Assembly (NCBI RefSeq): GCF_000092845.1
Contig: NC_014150.1
Location: 248,001 to 312,000, forward strand
Direction of reading: 5' to 3'
Length of the DNA: 64,000 nt
DNA from: Brachyspira murdochii DSM 12563
GTDB lineage: Bacteria > Spirochaetota > Brachyspiria > Brachyspirales > Brachyspiraceae
The notes beneath the pieces are model-generated. The model was not told the origin of the DNA and ran no database searches. It saw nothing but the letters and a program-made list of their open reading frames with translations. A program made the translations under genes and the position numbers. Shown in pieces: positions 56,424-64,000 of this stretch (the first letter of the stretch is position 1; every line of letters begins with the position of its first letter).

Positions 56424-58250
56424 ATGAATAAAAATATTATGAAACTGCCTCAGTCTGTAGCTAACCGTATAGCTGCCGGAGAAGTTATAGAAAGACCTGC
56501 TTCTATGCTTAAAGAACTGCTTGAAAATGCTGTTGACTCTGGAGCTTCGGATATAGAAGTATCTGTTGAAGAAGCCGGAATAAAATCAATGATTGTAGAA
56601 GATAACGGAGATGGAATACATTTTGACGAGCTTCCTCTTGCTGTTACTCATCATGCCACAAGTAAAATACATTCTATAGAAGATTTAGACTCCATATATA
56701 CATTAGGTTTTAGGGGAGAGGCTTTAGCTTCTATATCTGATGTTACAAATTTAGAAATTGTTTCAAAAAGCAGAGATGAAAATAATGGCGGTAAAATAAT
56801 TATTGAAGGCGGTAAAATAATAGAGCATAAACCTGCTGCAGCCTCACAGGGTACAAAAGTTATAGCTAAAAATTTGTTTTTTAATATACCTGCAAGATAT
56901 AAGTTTTTAAAGCATATTTCAAGAGAATTTTTTCTCGTTAAAGAAGTTTTTGATATGGAGGCATTGGTTCAGCCTCAAATCTCTATGAAGCTTAAAAATA
57001 ATGGAAAAGTAGTAAGTTCATATATAAAAGCTGATACATTAAAAGACAGAATCGAAAATTATTTATCCGACAGCAATATATTTAGAAACTTAATAGAAAT
57101 TGAAATAGAAAAAAATGACGTGTTAATTTACGGACTATTTTCAAACTCGAAAATAAGCCAGTCTATAAGAAAAAATAATTTTATATTCTTAAATAACAGA
57201 CCTATAGAAAACAGGGTTCTATCATATGCTATAAAAAATGCCTACTCTAATGCCATACCTAAAGAGCGTTATCCTTTCTTCTTCTTATACATTAATATCG
57301 ACAGCAGCAAAATAGATGTTAATGTTCACCCAAGCAAAAAAGAAGTAAGAATAAAAAACGAAAGAGAAATTTCGGGAATGCTATATAATGCTATATCAAA
57401 TAATATAAATAATGCAGGAAATAATTTTGATTCTGTTAATATAGAAGTCGATATTGATAAAGATATCACACCTACTTTTCCTATACAAAATAATAATTTT
57501 TATAATAATACAGACAGTGCCAATAATTCAAAAAATAATAATGTTATAAATAATATAAACCAAACATCTCAAAACTATTCAAATAAAAATAATTTAGGAA
57601 ATTATACATTTGATAATACATACCCAAAAACAATTAATAACAATAAAACAAATTATGAAAATAAAGAATTTGGAGAGTATACAAGAGCCATAGGACAGGT
57701 ATTCTCATCATACATAGTAGCTGAACGCGGCAGTGAAATGTATATAATAGATCAGCATGCCGCTTATGAAAGGCTTAATTATGAAAGAATATATAAAACT
57801 CTTATATCAAAAAAAATAGAATACGAAAAACTGCTTATACCATGCGAAATAGAATACAAAGATTATGAAATAGATATTTTAAACTCTTCAAAAAAATCAA
57901 TAGAAGAGATAGGAATAAAATTTGAAGTTAATTCAAAACACAGCATTATAATAGAAGATATACCAATTTATATACCAAGAAATCAAAAAATAGAAAAAAT
58001 AATAAAAGATATTTTAGACATATATATAAACAAAGGAGACAATAATAATTTAGAGAAAATAATAAAACATACCTGCTCTACTATATCATGCAAATATTCT
58101 CCAAAAGCCGGAGATAAACTTTCAAACAGTGATATGCAGACATTGCTTGATTTGCTTGAAGAAGAAAATATACTTACAAACTGCCCTCATGGAAGACCTT
58201 TTGTATTAAGACTTTCAAAAGAGTATTTGGACAAAAAATTTTTTAGATAA
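56424..58250 (+). CDS. mutL: DNA mismatch repair protein MutL
   Basis: MutL links MutS mismatch recognition to strand incision. The 608-residue product has the GHKL ATPase motifs: ELLENAVDSGA, DNGDGI and LGFRGEALASI. A long Asn-rich linker (about 350-415) follows. The C-terminal domain carries the endonuclease motif DQHA-x2-E-x4-E (DQHAAYERLNYE) and CPHGRP near the end, so it is predicted to nick DNA itself, as expected without MutH. No clear Shine-Dalgarno precedes the ATG. Confidence 0.96.
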   Translation: MNKNIMKLPQSVANRIAAGEVIERPASMLKELLENAVDSGASDIEVSVEEAGIKSMIVEDNGDGIHFDELPLAVTHHATSKIHSIEDLDSIYTLGFRGEALASISDVTNLEIVSKSRDENNGGKIIIEGGKIIEHKPAAASQGTKVIAKNLFFNIPARYKFLKHISREFFLVKEVFDMEALVQPQISMKLKNNGKVVSSYIKADTLKDRIENYLSDSNIFRNLIEIEIEKNDVLIYGLFSNSKISQSIRKNNFIFLNNRPIENRVLSYAIKNAYSNAIPKERYPFFFLYINIDSSKIDVNVHPSKKEVRIKNEREISGMLYNAISNNINNAGNNFDSVNIEVDIDKDITPTFPIQNNNFYNNTDSANNSKNNNVINNINQTSQNYSNKNNLGNYTFDNTYPKTINNNKTNYENKEFGEYTRAIGQVFSSYIVAERGSEMYIIDQHAAYERLNYERIYKTLISKKIEYEKLLIPCEIEYKDYEIDILNSSKKSIEEIGIKFEVNSKHSIIIEDIPIYIPRNQKIEKIIKDILDIYINKGDNNNLEKIIKHTCSTISCKYSPKAGDKLSNSDMQTLLDLLEEENILTNCPHGRPFVLRLSKEYLDKKFFR

Positions 58251-58665
58251 AGTAATTCTTACTAGTATATAATTACTGATAAGATATGATAAAAAATTGT
58301 TCGATAATTCTTTATAACTTTTATAAAAAAATAAAACTCACAATTTTTCTATTTATTTTATATTTCTATAATAATATTAATATACATATTTTTTAATATT
58401 TTATTTGATATACAGATATATACACTAATATATAACTATATAATTGCATATACATGAAGAGCCGCAAATTTTTTAATCTATGCAAAATATATCTAAAAAA
58501 CCTCATATATTTAAGAACTATATTACTAATATATACACATATAAAATACAGACTGATATATAAAATAAATTTCGGAATCTTAAATATCAAACAATTAATC
58601 AATAGAATAAAAAAGAAAACTTAAAAAATTATTTTTAAATAGTTTTGAAATAACTATAATAAATA
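58251..58665. other. AT-rich intergenic region after mutL
   Basis: 415 nt dominated by TATA/ACAT-type low-complexity sequence. AGTAATT/AATTACT can pair just after mutL but without a T-run. An open frame on the minus strand (58393-58602) has no ribosome-binding site and biased Ile/Tyr content. No gene is supported. Confidence 0.4.
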
Positions 58666-59160
58666 TTATTTTTCTTTTTTATTTTCAGGTTTTGTAATTT
58701 CTGTAATTTTTACTTCTCTTACTTTTTCGCCTGCTGTTTTCTTTAATGTGAGTTTTTCTCTGTCTTTTTCAGCTATATAGTAGTTATTTCTTAATTTTAA
58801 TATTATATCTTTAGCTCCATTTATACCATCATTTTTTTTATAAGCACTTACAATAATTTGTATTAGAGATATAGTAGAAGGAAGACCTATATAAATAACA
58901 GCAGCTGCTGCAGATGGGATAGTTGCTATAGAAGAAGCTATTAATGCTTTGTCTTTTCCTAGTTTTTTTGATGATATTATAGCAGTAGCTGCAACTAATA
59001 CGCCTCCTATAAGGACGCCCCAAGCAATTTTTCCAGTATTTTTTATATTTGATATTTTTTTGCCTAGTTTATACTCTGCATAAATAACATCATCATCATT
59101 CAATAAAGCATCAACTAATTCTTCTTCGTTCATACATATTTTATAAGAAACTTTTTTCAT
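58666..59160 (-). CDS. Small membrane protein of unknown function
   Basis: A 164-residue protein with a cytoplasmic-type acidic N-terminus (about residues 10-40), two hydrophobic segments (IAWGVLIGGVLVAATAII, about 44-62; and about 72-105, Ala/Ile rich) and a basic Lys/Glu-rich C-terminus. No family is recognised. It stands alone, convergent with mutL and downstream of purF on the same strand, beyond purF's terminator. Confidence 0.65.
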   Translation of the reverse strand: MKKVSYKICMNEEELVDALLNDDDVIYAEYKLGKKISNIKNTGKIAWGVLIGGVLVAATAIISSKKLGKDKALIASSIATIPSAAAAVIYIGLPSTISLIQIIVSAYKKNDGINGAKDIILKLRNNYYIAEKDREKLTLKKTAGEKVREVKITEITKPENKKEK

Positions 59161-59243
59161 AATTGCACTTTACCCCATTTATTATTTTTTATATAATAAA
59201 TTTATTATAGATAAAAGTCAATTATTACAGTAATAATTTTTAT

Positions 59244-59276
59244 AAATTAGGACTTCATAAAATGAAGCCCTAATTT
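59244..59276 (-). terminator. purF terminator
   Basis: On the minus strand AAATTAGGGCTTCAT pairs with ATGAAGTCCTAATTT (one G-T wobble) over four bases; T/A-rich sequence follows. It lies just past the purF stop. Confidence 0.7.
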
Positions 59277-59283
59277 ATATAAA

Positions 59284-60696
59284 TTAACAAGTCTTATCAA
59301 TAGATACTTTTTTAGGTATTTCTGTAGGATAACTTCCGCTAAAACAGCCTATACAGTAATTTTTGTTTCCTAAAGCCTCAAGCATATCTTCTATTGTGAG
59401 ATATTCCAAAGTATCAGCATTAATCTCTTTTCTAATCTCTTCCACAGAAAGTTTGGCACCTATAAGTTCTTTCTTTGAAGATATATCAACACCATAGTAG
59501 CAAGGACTTTTTATAACAGGAGAAGCCGATCTAAAATGAACTTCTTTAGCACCAGCACGCCTTACAATATCTATTAATATCCTGCTTGTAGTACCTCTTA
59601 CTAATGAATCATCTATAAGTATAACTCTTTTTCCGTCTATCAAATGCTTTAAAGGATTAAACTTTAGTTTAACAGTTTCTTCTCTTGTGGACTGCTCCGG
59701 CATAATAAATGTTCTTCCTATATATCTGTTTTTAACCAAACCTATACTGTAAGGTATGCCACTTTCCTGAGAAAAACCTAAAGCAGCTATAGTACCAGAG
59801 TCCTGAACTCCTATAACTATATCAGCATCAACCTTATTCTGTCTTGCAAGAAGCACACCTGTCTGAAATCTCACATTATATACATTAATGCCATCTATAT
59901 TACTTTCAGGACGTGCAAAATATATATGTTCAAAAGCACAAGGACAATGTTTTACATCTTCTTTAGCATACTTGAAAGATTTTACGCCTTCATCATCTAT
60001 TATTACCATCTCCCCTGCTTCAATATCTCTCACAAACTTTGAACCTACCGCATCTAAAGCACATGATTCTGAAGCTAAAAAATAATCTCCGTTTGCATTT
60101 GTACCCAGACATAAAGGTCTTATACCATAAGGATCTCTCACACCTATAAGTTTGCCGTCTACAACTATAACAAGAGCAAAAGCACCTTTTATAATATTAA
60201 CGCTTTCTTTTATGCCTTCTATAAAATTGCTTACGGTTTTTCTTGCGATAAGTTTAATAATAACTTCTGTATCGGAAGTGGCATTAAATGTAGCTCCGCC
60301 CTCTTCAAGTTCATACCTCAATTCTTCAGCATTAGTTAAATTACCATTATGAGCTATAGCTATCTGACCAAGTCTAAAAAGATTTTCAATAGGCTGAGCA
60401 TTTTCTATTTTGCTTGCTCCAGTAGTAGAATATCTTACATGACCTATTGCAATATTTCCTTCTGTATCTTTAGGAATATTGCTTGTAAACAAATCTGATA
60501 CAAGACCCATAGCCTTATATGTAAATAAATGCCTATAGTTTGATATTGTAATACCAGCACTTTCCTGTCCTCTATGCTGTAATGAATAGAGGGCATAATT
60601 TAAGGTTTTTAATATATCTTTCTTAATATCTTTAGAATAAATACCAAAAACTCCGCATTCTTCTCTAGGCTTATCGTATGTTGTAATATTGTTCAT
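59284..60696 (-). CDS. purF: Amidophosphoribosyltransferase PurF
   Basis: First committed enzyme of purine synthesis: glutamine plus PRPP to phosphoribosylamine. The 470-residue product is of the Bacillus type. A 13-residue propeptide precedes the nucleophile Cys14 (EECGVFGIY). The PRPP loop is VILIDDSLVRGTTS. Four Cys positions fit an Fe-S cluster: one near HCPCAFEH, one in SPCYYGVD and the CIGC pair near the C-terminus. Cluster assembly and oxygen sensitivity are therefore inferred from family knowledge. Other pur genes are not adjacent. Confidence 0.95.
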   Translation of the reverse strand: MNNITTYDKPREECGVFGIYSKDIKKDILKTLNYALYSLQHRGQESAGITISNYRHLFTYKAMGLVSDLFTSNIPKDTEGNIAIGHVRYSTTGASKIENAQPIENLFRLGQIAIAHNGNLTNAEELRYELEEGGATFNATSDTEVIIKLIARKTVSNFIEGIKESVNIIKGAFALVIVVDGKLIGVRDPYGIRPLCLGTNANGDYFLASESCALDAVGSKFVRDIEAGEMVIIDDEGVKSFKYAKEDVKHCPCAFEHIYFARPESNIDGINVYNVRFQTGVLLARQNKVDADIVIGVQDSGTIAALGFSQESGIPYSIGLVKNRYIGRTFIMPEQSTREETVKLKFNPLKHLIDGKRVILIDDSLVRGTTSRILIDIVRRAGAKEVHFRSASPVIKSPCYYGVDISSKKELIGAKLSVEEIRKEINADTLEYLTIEDMLEALGNKNYCIGCFSGSYPTEIPKKVSIDKTC

Positions 60697-61268
60697 ATAT
60701 TATTATAACCAACTTTATTTTTATTTTTGACCTATCAATATTATAATTAATTTCATTTTAACACAATACATTTATTAAAATTTATTATACAACTATAAAT
60801 AGCTTGAATTTAGAAATAACAGCTATAATATTATAGCTTTTAAAAAACTACTTTAATTATTAAAGATTATTTTAGTAATTAAACATATTTAGAAGTTTTT
60901 ATAAACTCTATCCTCAAATATTAATAAGTTTTAATAAAATACAACCAAAAAATTTAAATACACTTCATTTCTCTAAAGTTCAAACAAAAAATAATATTAA
61001 AACATACTAATTTATACTATATACCTATAACAATTATAATTTGTCAAAAAATAAAATCATATTTTGTTTTTAATTATACGTCCAGCCAGCAGCTCTTTTA
61101 CCGTATGCTCTATGTACTACTGCGAACAAATAAAGTACATTAAAATATACTATACAGCATTAAAAAATTAAAGAAAAATTGATAAGCTATATCTGCTTAG
61201 GTATACTAAATAATATTATTGACAGAAAATAATTTTAAATATACAATACAATTATATGAGATAAACAT
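60697..61268. other. Intergenic region with degenerate repeat
   Basis: 572 nt between divergent purF and the ankyrin gene. At about 61040-61110, CATATTTTGTTTTTAATTA and CAGCTCTTTTACCGTATGC resemble the block at 38640-38720. The rest is AT-rich, with GTACATTAAAATATACTATA-type low complexity. No gene is seen. Confidence 0.4.
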
Positions 61269-61280
61269 ATGGGGGTATAT

Positions 61281-63428
61281 ATGAAAAAGTTATTTATTAT
61301 ATTATTGCTGTTTAATGCTCTTTTGTATTCCAAAACTTTAGATGAATACTTGTTTTCAGCTGTAGAAAATAATAATATAAAAAAAGTTAAATCATATTTA
61401 GAGCAAGGTGCAAGCTGTAATGCATTAGATTCTTATAATAGAACGGCTTTAATAAATGCTTCTGTAAGAGGATATGATGATATAGCAAAATTACTTATAG
61501 AAGAAGGTACTGATGTCAATATTCAAGATAAAGCAGGTGCTACGGCATTAATGTATACTGCTAGAAATACAAATTATGAAATGGCTGAAGTTTTATTAGA
61601 AAATGGTGCTGATGTAAACATTAGAGATACAGCAGGAGAAACTGCATTATATTATAATATTGAGCATAATAGTTTCGGACAAGAAAATGAAACAGAAAAT
61701 GCTATAAAAATACTTAATTTATTAATAAAATACGGTGCTGATGTAAATACTAAAAACGATAAAGGAACATCTCTTCTTGATGTATCCTATAGAATTTCAG
61801 AATCTTTTGATAAAAATAAAGAAATGTTTAAAATATTAGTTGAAAATGGTTTTGATTTAGAGTCAAGAATAAAGGCGGATAGATCTGATTATGATTATAC
61901 TCCTTTAATGATTGCTGTTTATAAAAAAGATTATGATATGGTTAAATATTTGCTTGATAAAGGTGCCAATCCTAATACATCAAATAATGAAAACAAAACA
62001 GCTTTAATGATTGCTATTGCTAATGATAATTTTGATATTTCAAAATTACTTATACAACAAGGTGCCAATATAAACACAAAAGATGAATATGGTTATACAG
62101 CATTAATGAGAGCTGCTATGATAGGAAGCTATGAAATGGTTAAATTTTTATTAGAAAATGGTGCCAATATAAATACTAAAGATAATGATGGAAACACTGT
62201 ATTATATTATAATATTCGCTATGATCATTATGGAAAAGAAGAAATGCTAGAAAATGCTAAAAAAATATTTAATTTATTAATAAAATATGGTGCTGATGTA
62301 AATACTAAAGACAATTATGGAGCATCACTTCTTAATGCAGCTTATAGTTTAGAAGGATTGACACCAAATAGAGAAATGTTTAAAGTATTAGTAGAAAATG
62401 GTTTTGACTTAGAATCAAGAATAAAGGCTGGGGAGGATTATCCTGCTGGTTATGATTATACTCCTTTAATGATAGCAGCTTTAAGAAATGACTATGATAT
62501 GGTTAAATTTTTAGTTGAAAAAGGTGCCGATGTAAATGCCAAAACACATTCTGAATATAGATCAGTAGTAACTCCCCTATTACTCTCATTAGATTATGAA
62601 CATATTGAATCTAGATATGATGAAAATTCATCTGTTGCAGAATATTTAATAAATAATGGTGCTGATATAAATGTAACAAATGAGGATGGAGAGACACCTT
62701 TAATGTATGCTTCCAAAGTTCATAATATAAAAGTGATAGAACTTCTAATACAAAAAGGTGCTGATATAAATGCTTTCGATAATTATGGAAATACAGCCTT
62801 AATATATGGTGTAAATAATTTAGAAACAGTAAAATTATTAGTTGAAAACGGTGCAGATGTAAACTTTTATAAAGGAGGAAGTACTGCTTTAATATCAGCA
62901 TGTGAGTATAGTCATGAAAGAAATATAGATGTAATAAAATATTTAGTTTCAAAAAAAGCCAATATAAATGCACAAGATAATGAAGGAGACACAGCTTTAA
63001 ATAAAACTCTTGATACTTCAGATGAAGGAAGTATTGATATACTAGACTTTGAAATAGCTCATTTTTTAATAGAGCAAGGTGCTGATGTAAGCATAAAGAA
63101 TAAACGAGAATATACTCCTTTGATATATCTTGGTATGGGTGAAGGTAATTTTAATAATAAAAGTTTTCAGGAATATCGTATAAAATTAGCTGAAGTTTTA
63201 TTAGAAAAAGGTGCAGATATTAATGCTCAAGATTATGATGGATACACTTCTTTAATTTGGGCTTGTTCAAGAAAATTTGATGAACCATATGTTAAATTTC
63301 TAGTAGAAAAAGGAGCCGATGTAAATATAGAAAATGACCATGGAGATACTGCTTTAGATATGGCAGAGTATTTTAAACTTAGAAAAATTGCAGGTATTCT
63401 AAAAAAAGCTCAAAGAAATAGAAACTAA
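61281..63428 (+). CDS. Large secreted ankyrin-repeat protein
   Basis: A 715-residue exported protein. The signal peptide MKKLFIILLLFNALLYS is followed by about 18-19 ankyrin repeats to the C-terminus, with LL..GAD(V/I)N..D..G.TAL signatures. Two blocks of about 140 residues (DNA about 61570-61980 and 62125-62540) are alike, including odd non-ankyrin spacers GFDLESRIKA and LYYNI, so a multi-repeat duplication occurred. An upstream ATG at 61269 overlaps the GGGGG ribosome-binding site; ATG at 61281 is preferred. Confidence 0.92.
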   Translation: MKKLFIILLLFNALLYSKTLDEYLFSAVENNNIKKVKSYLEQGASCNALDSYNRTALINASVRGYDDIAKLLIEEGTDVNIQDKAGATALMYTARNTNYEMAEVLLENGADVNIRDTAGETALYYNIEHNSFGQENETENAIKILNLLIKYGADVNTKNDKGTSLLDVSYRISESFDKNKEMFKILVENGFDLESRIKADRSDYDYTPLMIAVYKKDYDMVKYLLDKGANPNTSNNENKTALMIAIANDNFDISKLLIQQGANINTKDEYGYTALMRAAMIGSYEMVKFLLENGANINTKDNDGNTVLYYNIRYDHYGKEEMLENAKKIFNLLIKYGADVNTKDNYGASLLNAAYSLEGLTPNREMFKVLVENGFDLESRIKAGEDYPAGYDYTPLMIAALRNDYDMVKFLVEKGADVNAKTHSEYRSVVTPLLLSLDYEHIESRYDENSSVAEYLINNGADINVTNEDGETPLMYASKVHNIKVIELLIQKGADINAFDNYGNTALIYGVNNLETVKLLVENGADVNFYKGGSTALISACEYSHERNIDVIKYLVSKKANINAQDNEGDTALNKTLDTSDEGSIDILDFEIAHFLIEQGADVSIKNKREYTPLIYLGMGEGNFNNKSFQEYRIKLAEVLLEKGADINAQDYDGYTSLIWACSRKFDEPYVKFLVEKGADVNIENDHGDTALDMAEYFKLRKIAGILKKAQRNRN

Positions 63429-63444
63429 ATTTTGATGATTAAAC

Positions 63445-63473
63445 TTGTAACTTTATAGTTAATTTAGTATAAT
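63445..63473 (+). promoter_or_regulatory. Promoter abutting the second PD-(D/E)XK start codon
   Basis: TTGTAA, a 17-nt spacer and TATAAT end 6 nt (AAAGTT) before the ATG at 63480. No ribosome-binding site is present. The spacer TTAATTTAG next to the -10 resembles the promoter at 46750-46778, so the layout is conserved between the two genes. Confidence 0.65.
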
Positions 63474-63479
63474 AAAGTT

Positions 63480-64000
63480 ATGAGAAGTATTAATGTTTTG
63501 AATGACTATTTTATGCGTTATATGTTTGCCAAAGAGGGGCATGAGCATATTTTACTTAATTTAATTAATGCGATAAGAACTGATTACAATCAAGAGCCTT
63601 TTGAGGAAGTTAAAGTTCTTAATACTTTTAATCTAAAAGAAACAATTAATGATAAGCAGTCTATAGTTGATGTACGAGCTATTACAAAAAGCGGTGAAAC
63701 TGTTTTAGTGGAAATACAAAGAGTAGGAAATCAATCATTTGTTTATAGAAGTTTATATTATTGGGCTAAAGGTTATATATCTAATTTAAGAAATAATGAA
63801 AAATATAATGATTTGAAACAGGTAATAGTCATTAATATATTAGACTTTAATTTGTTAAAAGATATAAACAAAGAACATAGCTGTTATGTAATAAAAGAAC
63901 TTGAAACTAATCATATACTAACTAATCATCTGGAAATGCATTTTCTAGAACTTCCTAAATATTTATTTTCAAGTTCTAGATTGACAGATGAATTATATGC
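63480..64000 (+). CDS. PD-(D/E)XK (Rpn-family) protein, 3' end cut by window
   Basis: The first 173 residues of a second Rpn/PDDEXK_2 protein. It shares RSINVLNDYFMRYMF, KQSIVDVRAITKSGETVLVE and YYWAKGYIS with the gene at 45805 and lacks that gene's GC-rich inserts. Nuclease residues are visible as Asp (IVDVRA) and Glu-Ile-Gln (VEIQ). It likely encodes a full protein of about 300 residues beyond the window. It follows the ankyrin gene by 52 nt but has its own promoter. Confidence 0.85.
   Translation, partial: MRSINVLNDYFMRYMFAKEGHEHILLNLINAIRTDYNQEPFEEVKVLNTFNLKETINDKQSIVDVRAITKSGETVLVEIQRVGNQSFVYRSLYYWAKGYISNLRNNEKYNDLKQVIVINILDFNLLKDINKEHSCYVIKELETNHILTNHLEMHFLELPKYLFSSSRLTDELY

Noticed and set aside
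58393-58602. 69-residue minus-strand open frame
   Set aside because: No ribosome-binding site, extreme Ile/Tyr/Leu content and low-complexity DNA; likely chance in AT-rich sequence.

Overview
This window is AT-rich bacterial chromosome from a spirochaete, most likely the genus Brachyspira. The clues are the periplasmic-flagellum export genes (fliP-fliQ-fliR-flhB-flhA), many Asn/Lys/Ile-rich proteins, secreted ankyrin-repeat proteins, Rpn/PD-(D/E)XK transposase-family genes, a butyrate-type thl/crt/hbd set and Treponema-like Met tRNAs. The species cannot be settled from sequence reading alone. Almost everything looks chromosomal: there is no prophage, CRISPR array or intact insertion sequence.

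Layout. 1-3454 (minus): the flagellar type III export membrane genes. 3673-5067: a GNAT acetyltransferase and a secreted double-META protein. 5068-5697: a gene-poor stretch with two strong terminators and a decayed repeat element. 5698-10001: a class A penicillin-binding protein followed by a TraB-like protein. 10009-12884: HEAT-like and TPR proteins with overlapping ends. 13167-15286: murF plus a DUF4261-like gene. 15421-19845: ftsK and uppP. 20017-30394: a beta-barrel protein, a 2335-residue lipoprotein (TolB-like propeller, TPRs, CHAT-like C-terminus), a STAS protein, two paralogous secreted proteins and a TetR repressor that faces an RND transporter (30710-33883). 34218-36457: groEL, rpsU and two Met tRNAs. 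36513-41853: two unknown helical proteins and the rplI-dnaB-mlaE operon. 42039-50380: flavodoxin, tatD, HIT, ZIP, hydrolase, a PD-(D/E)XK protein, MATE, DUF58 and ankyrin genes. 50482-51877: a metallo-beta-lactamase-fold gene and a MarR gene. 51915-56047: truncated hemoglobin and the hbd/crt/thlA genes, with a six-copy tandem hairpin array in the middle. 56424-64000: mutL, purF, a large ankyrin protein and a second PD-(D/E)XK gene cut by the window edge.

Genes working together. Cell-wall genes recur: the class A PBP, murF and uppP, plus ftsK for division and chromosome segregation. ThlA, Crt and Hbd give acetyl-CoA to crotonyl-CoA, the first half of butyrate synthesis. Two local regulatory circuits can be read from DNA. 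One is a TetR gene whose own promoter overlaps a long inverted repeat, divergent from an RND pump. The other is a consensus promoter with a perfect 20-bp palindrome filling its spacer, in front of the beta-lactamase-fold gene and the MarR gene.

The most unusual items are the hairpin array at 54245-54678, the giant CHAT-like lipoprotein without the catalytic cysteine, the MarR gene that seems to start at ATT, two PD-(D/E)XK genes whose promoters predict leaderless mRNAs, and GC-rich in-frame inserts in one of those genes.
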